From Smithella sp. M82 (GTDB lineage Bacteria; Desulfobacterota; Syntrophia; Syntrophales; Smithellaceae): a stretch of DNA of 34,025 nucleotides. This document shows, piece by piece, positions 33,969-34,025 of the stretch. Both the position numbers and the translations under genes were made by a program. Location of the stretch: NCBI GenBank assembly GCA_001683985.1, contig MAEO01000156.1, positions 4,234 to 38,258 on the forward strand, given 5' to 3'. Each line of letters begins with the position of its first letter. Within the stretch, counting starts at the first letter, position 1. A model generated the notes under the pieces. It was not told the origin of the DNA. It made no database searches and saw only the letters and a list, made by a program, of their open reading frames with translations.

Positions 33969-34025
33969 ATGGGGCACCAAAAAGGAAGAGGAGCTTTCCT
34001 GGCAAGACCAAGTTCCGGGAAAGAA
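33969..34025 (+). CDS. Possible start of a gene cut by window end
   Basis: From ATG 33969 a frame stays open for 19 codons to the edge, reading MGHQKGRGAFLARPSSGKE. The ATG overlaps the stop of a 10-codon ORF (33937-33969) that itself has AGGGGG just upstream, so a coupled leader is possible. A basic, Gly-rich start of this kind is compatible with tyrosine integrases, but far too little is visible to name it, and other frames are also open. Confidence 0.2.
   Translation, partial: MGHQKGRGAFLARPSSGKE

Overview
The window looks like chromosomal core sequence from an A/T-rich, diderm anaerobe-type bacterium, most likely a deltaproteobacterium (Desulfobacterota, possibly the Syntrophales/Smithella neighbourhood). 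This assignment is inferred from gene order and protein character: phoH-pgpH-ybeY, tilS/ftsH/folP/acpS/tsaE/lysC, a mannose-type PTS IID-HPr-EI cluster, a long PlsB, and paired secreted M16 peptidases. No rRNA, tRNA or CRISPR array is visible. The one certain RNA gene is tmRNA.

Layout. 1-460 is a G/C-rich composite palindrome array, with six copies of one hairpin and four of another at a 91-bp period. It is followed by an alpha/beta hydrolase (497-1117), a structured leader or small RNA, and a cold-shock protein (1395-1595). Then come miaA and a parvulin lipoprotein (1761-3787). The convergent pair panB and a DUF2520 dehydrogenase-like gene lies at 3812-5520. A 358-bp stretch without a clear gene precedes gph-like HAD hydrolase, tilS, ftsH, folP, acpS, tsaE, lysC and a ComEA-like helix-hairpin-helix protein (5879-13845, all plus strand).

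13956-24493 is entirely minus strand. In transcription order it holds two runs: (a) radical SAM protein, two-TM small protein, catalytic M16 peptidase, non-catalytic M16 peptidase, M20 hydrolase; (b) phoH, pgpH, ybeY, lytic transglycosylase. 24772-30261 is plus strand: PTS IID, HPr, EI and a PlsB-type acyltransferase. Enolase (minus) is convergent with plsB. The right end carries a TtcA-like PP-loop protein, smpB and ssrA (tmRNA). Beyond the tmRNA 3' end the sequence looks like the start of an integrated element.

How the genes work together. Much of the window is translation and RNA quality control: MiaA, TilS, TtcA and TsaE modify tRNA, YbeY processes RNA, and SmpB with tmRNA rescues ribosomes. 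FtsH, the M16 pair, the parvulin and the transglycosylase serve envelope and protein quality control. PanB, FolP and AcpS supply cofactors. PgpH is a predicted c-di-AMP hydrolase, yet the locus between folP and acpS that often carries the synthase is collapsed here.

The most unusual items are the composite palindrome array with a diverged half-copy beside enolase; the csp leader with two competing pairings for its terminator arm; the compact radical SAM/membrane peptide/M16-M16/M20 operon; an orphan PTS IID without IIA/B/C; a short-chain dehydrogenase fossil between two genes; and the tmRNA-proximal GTATCAA repeats. I did not identify a clearly new defence or mobile system.
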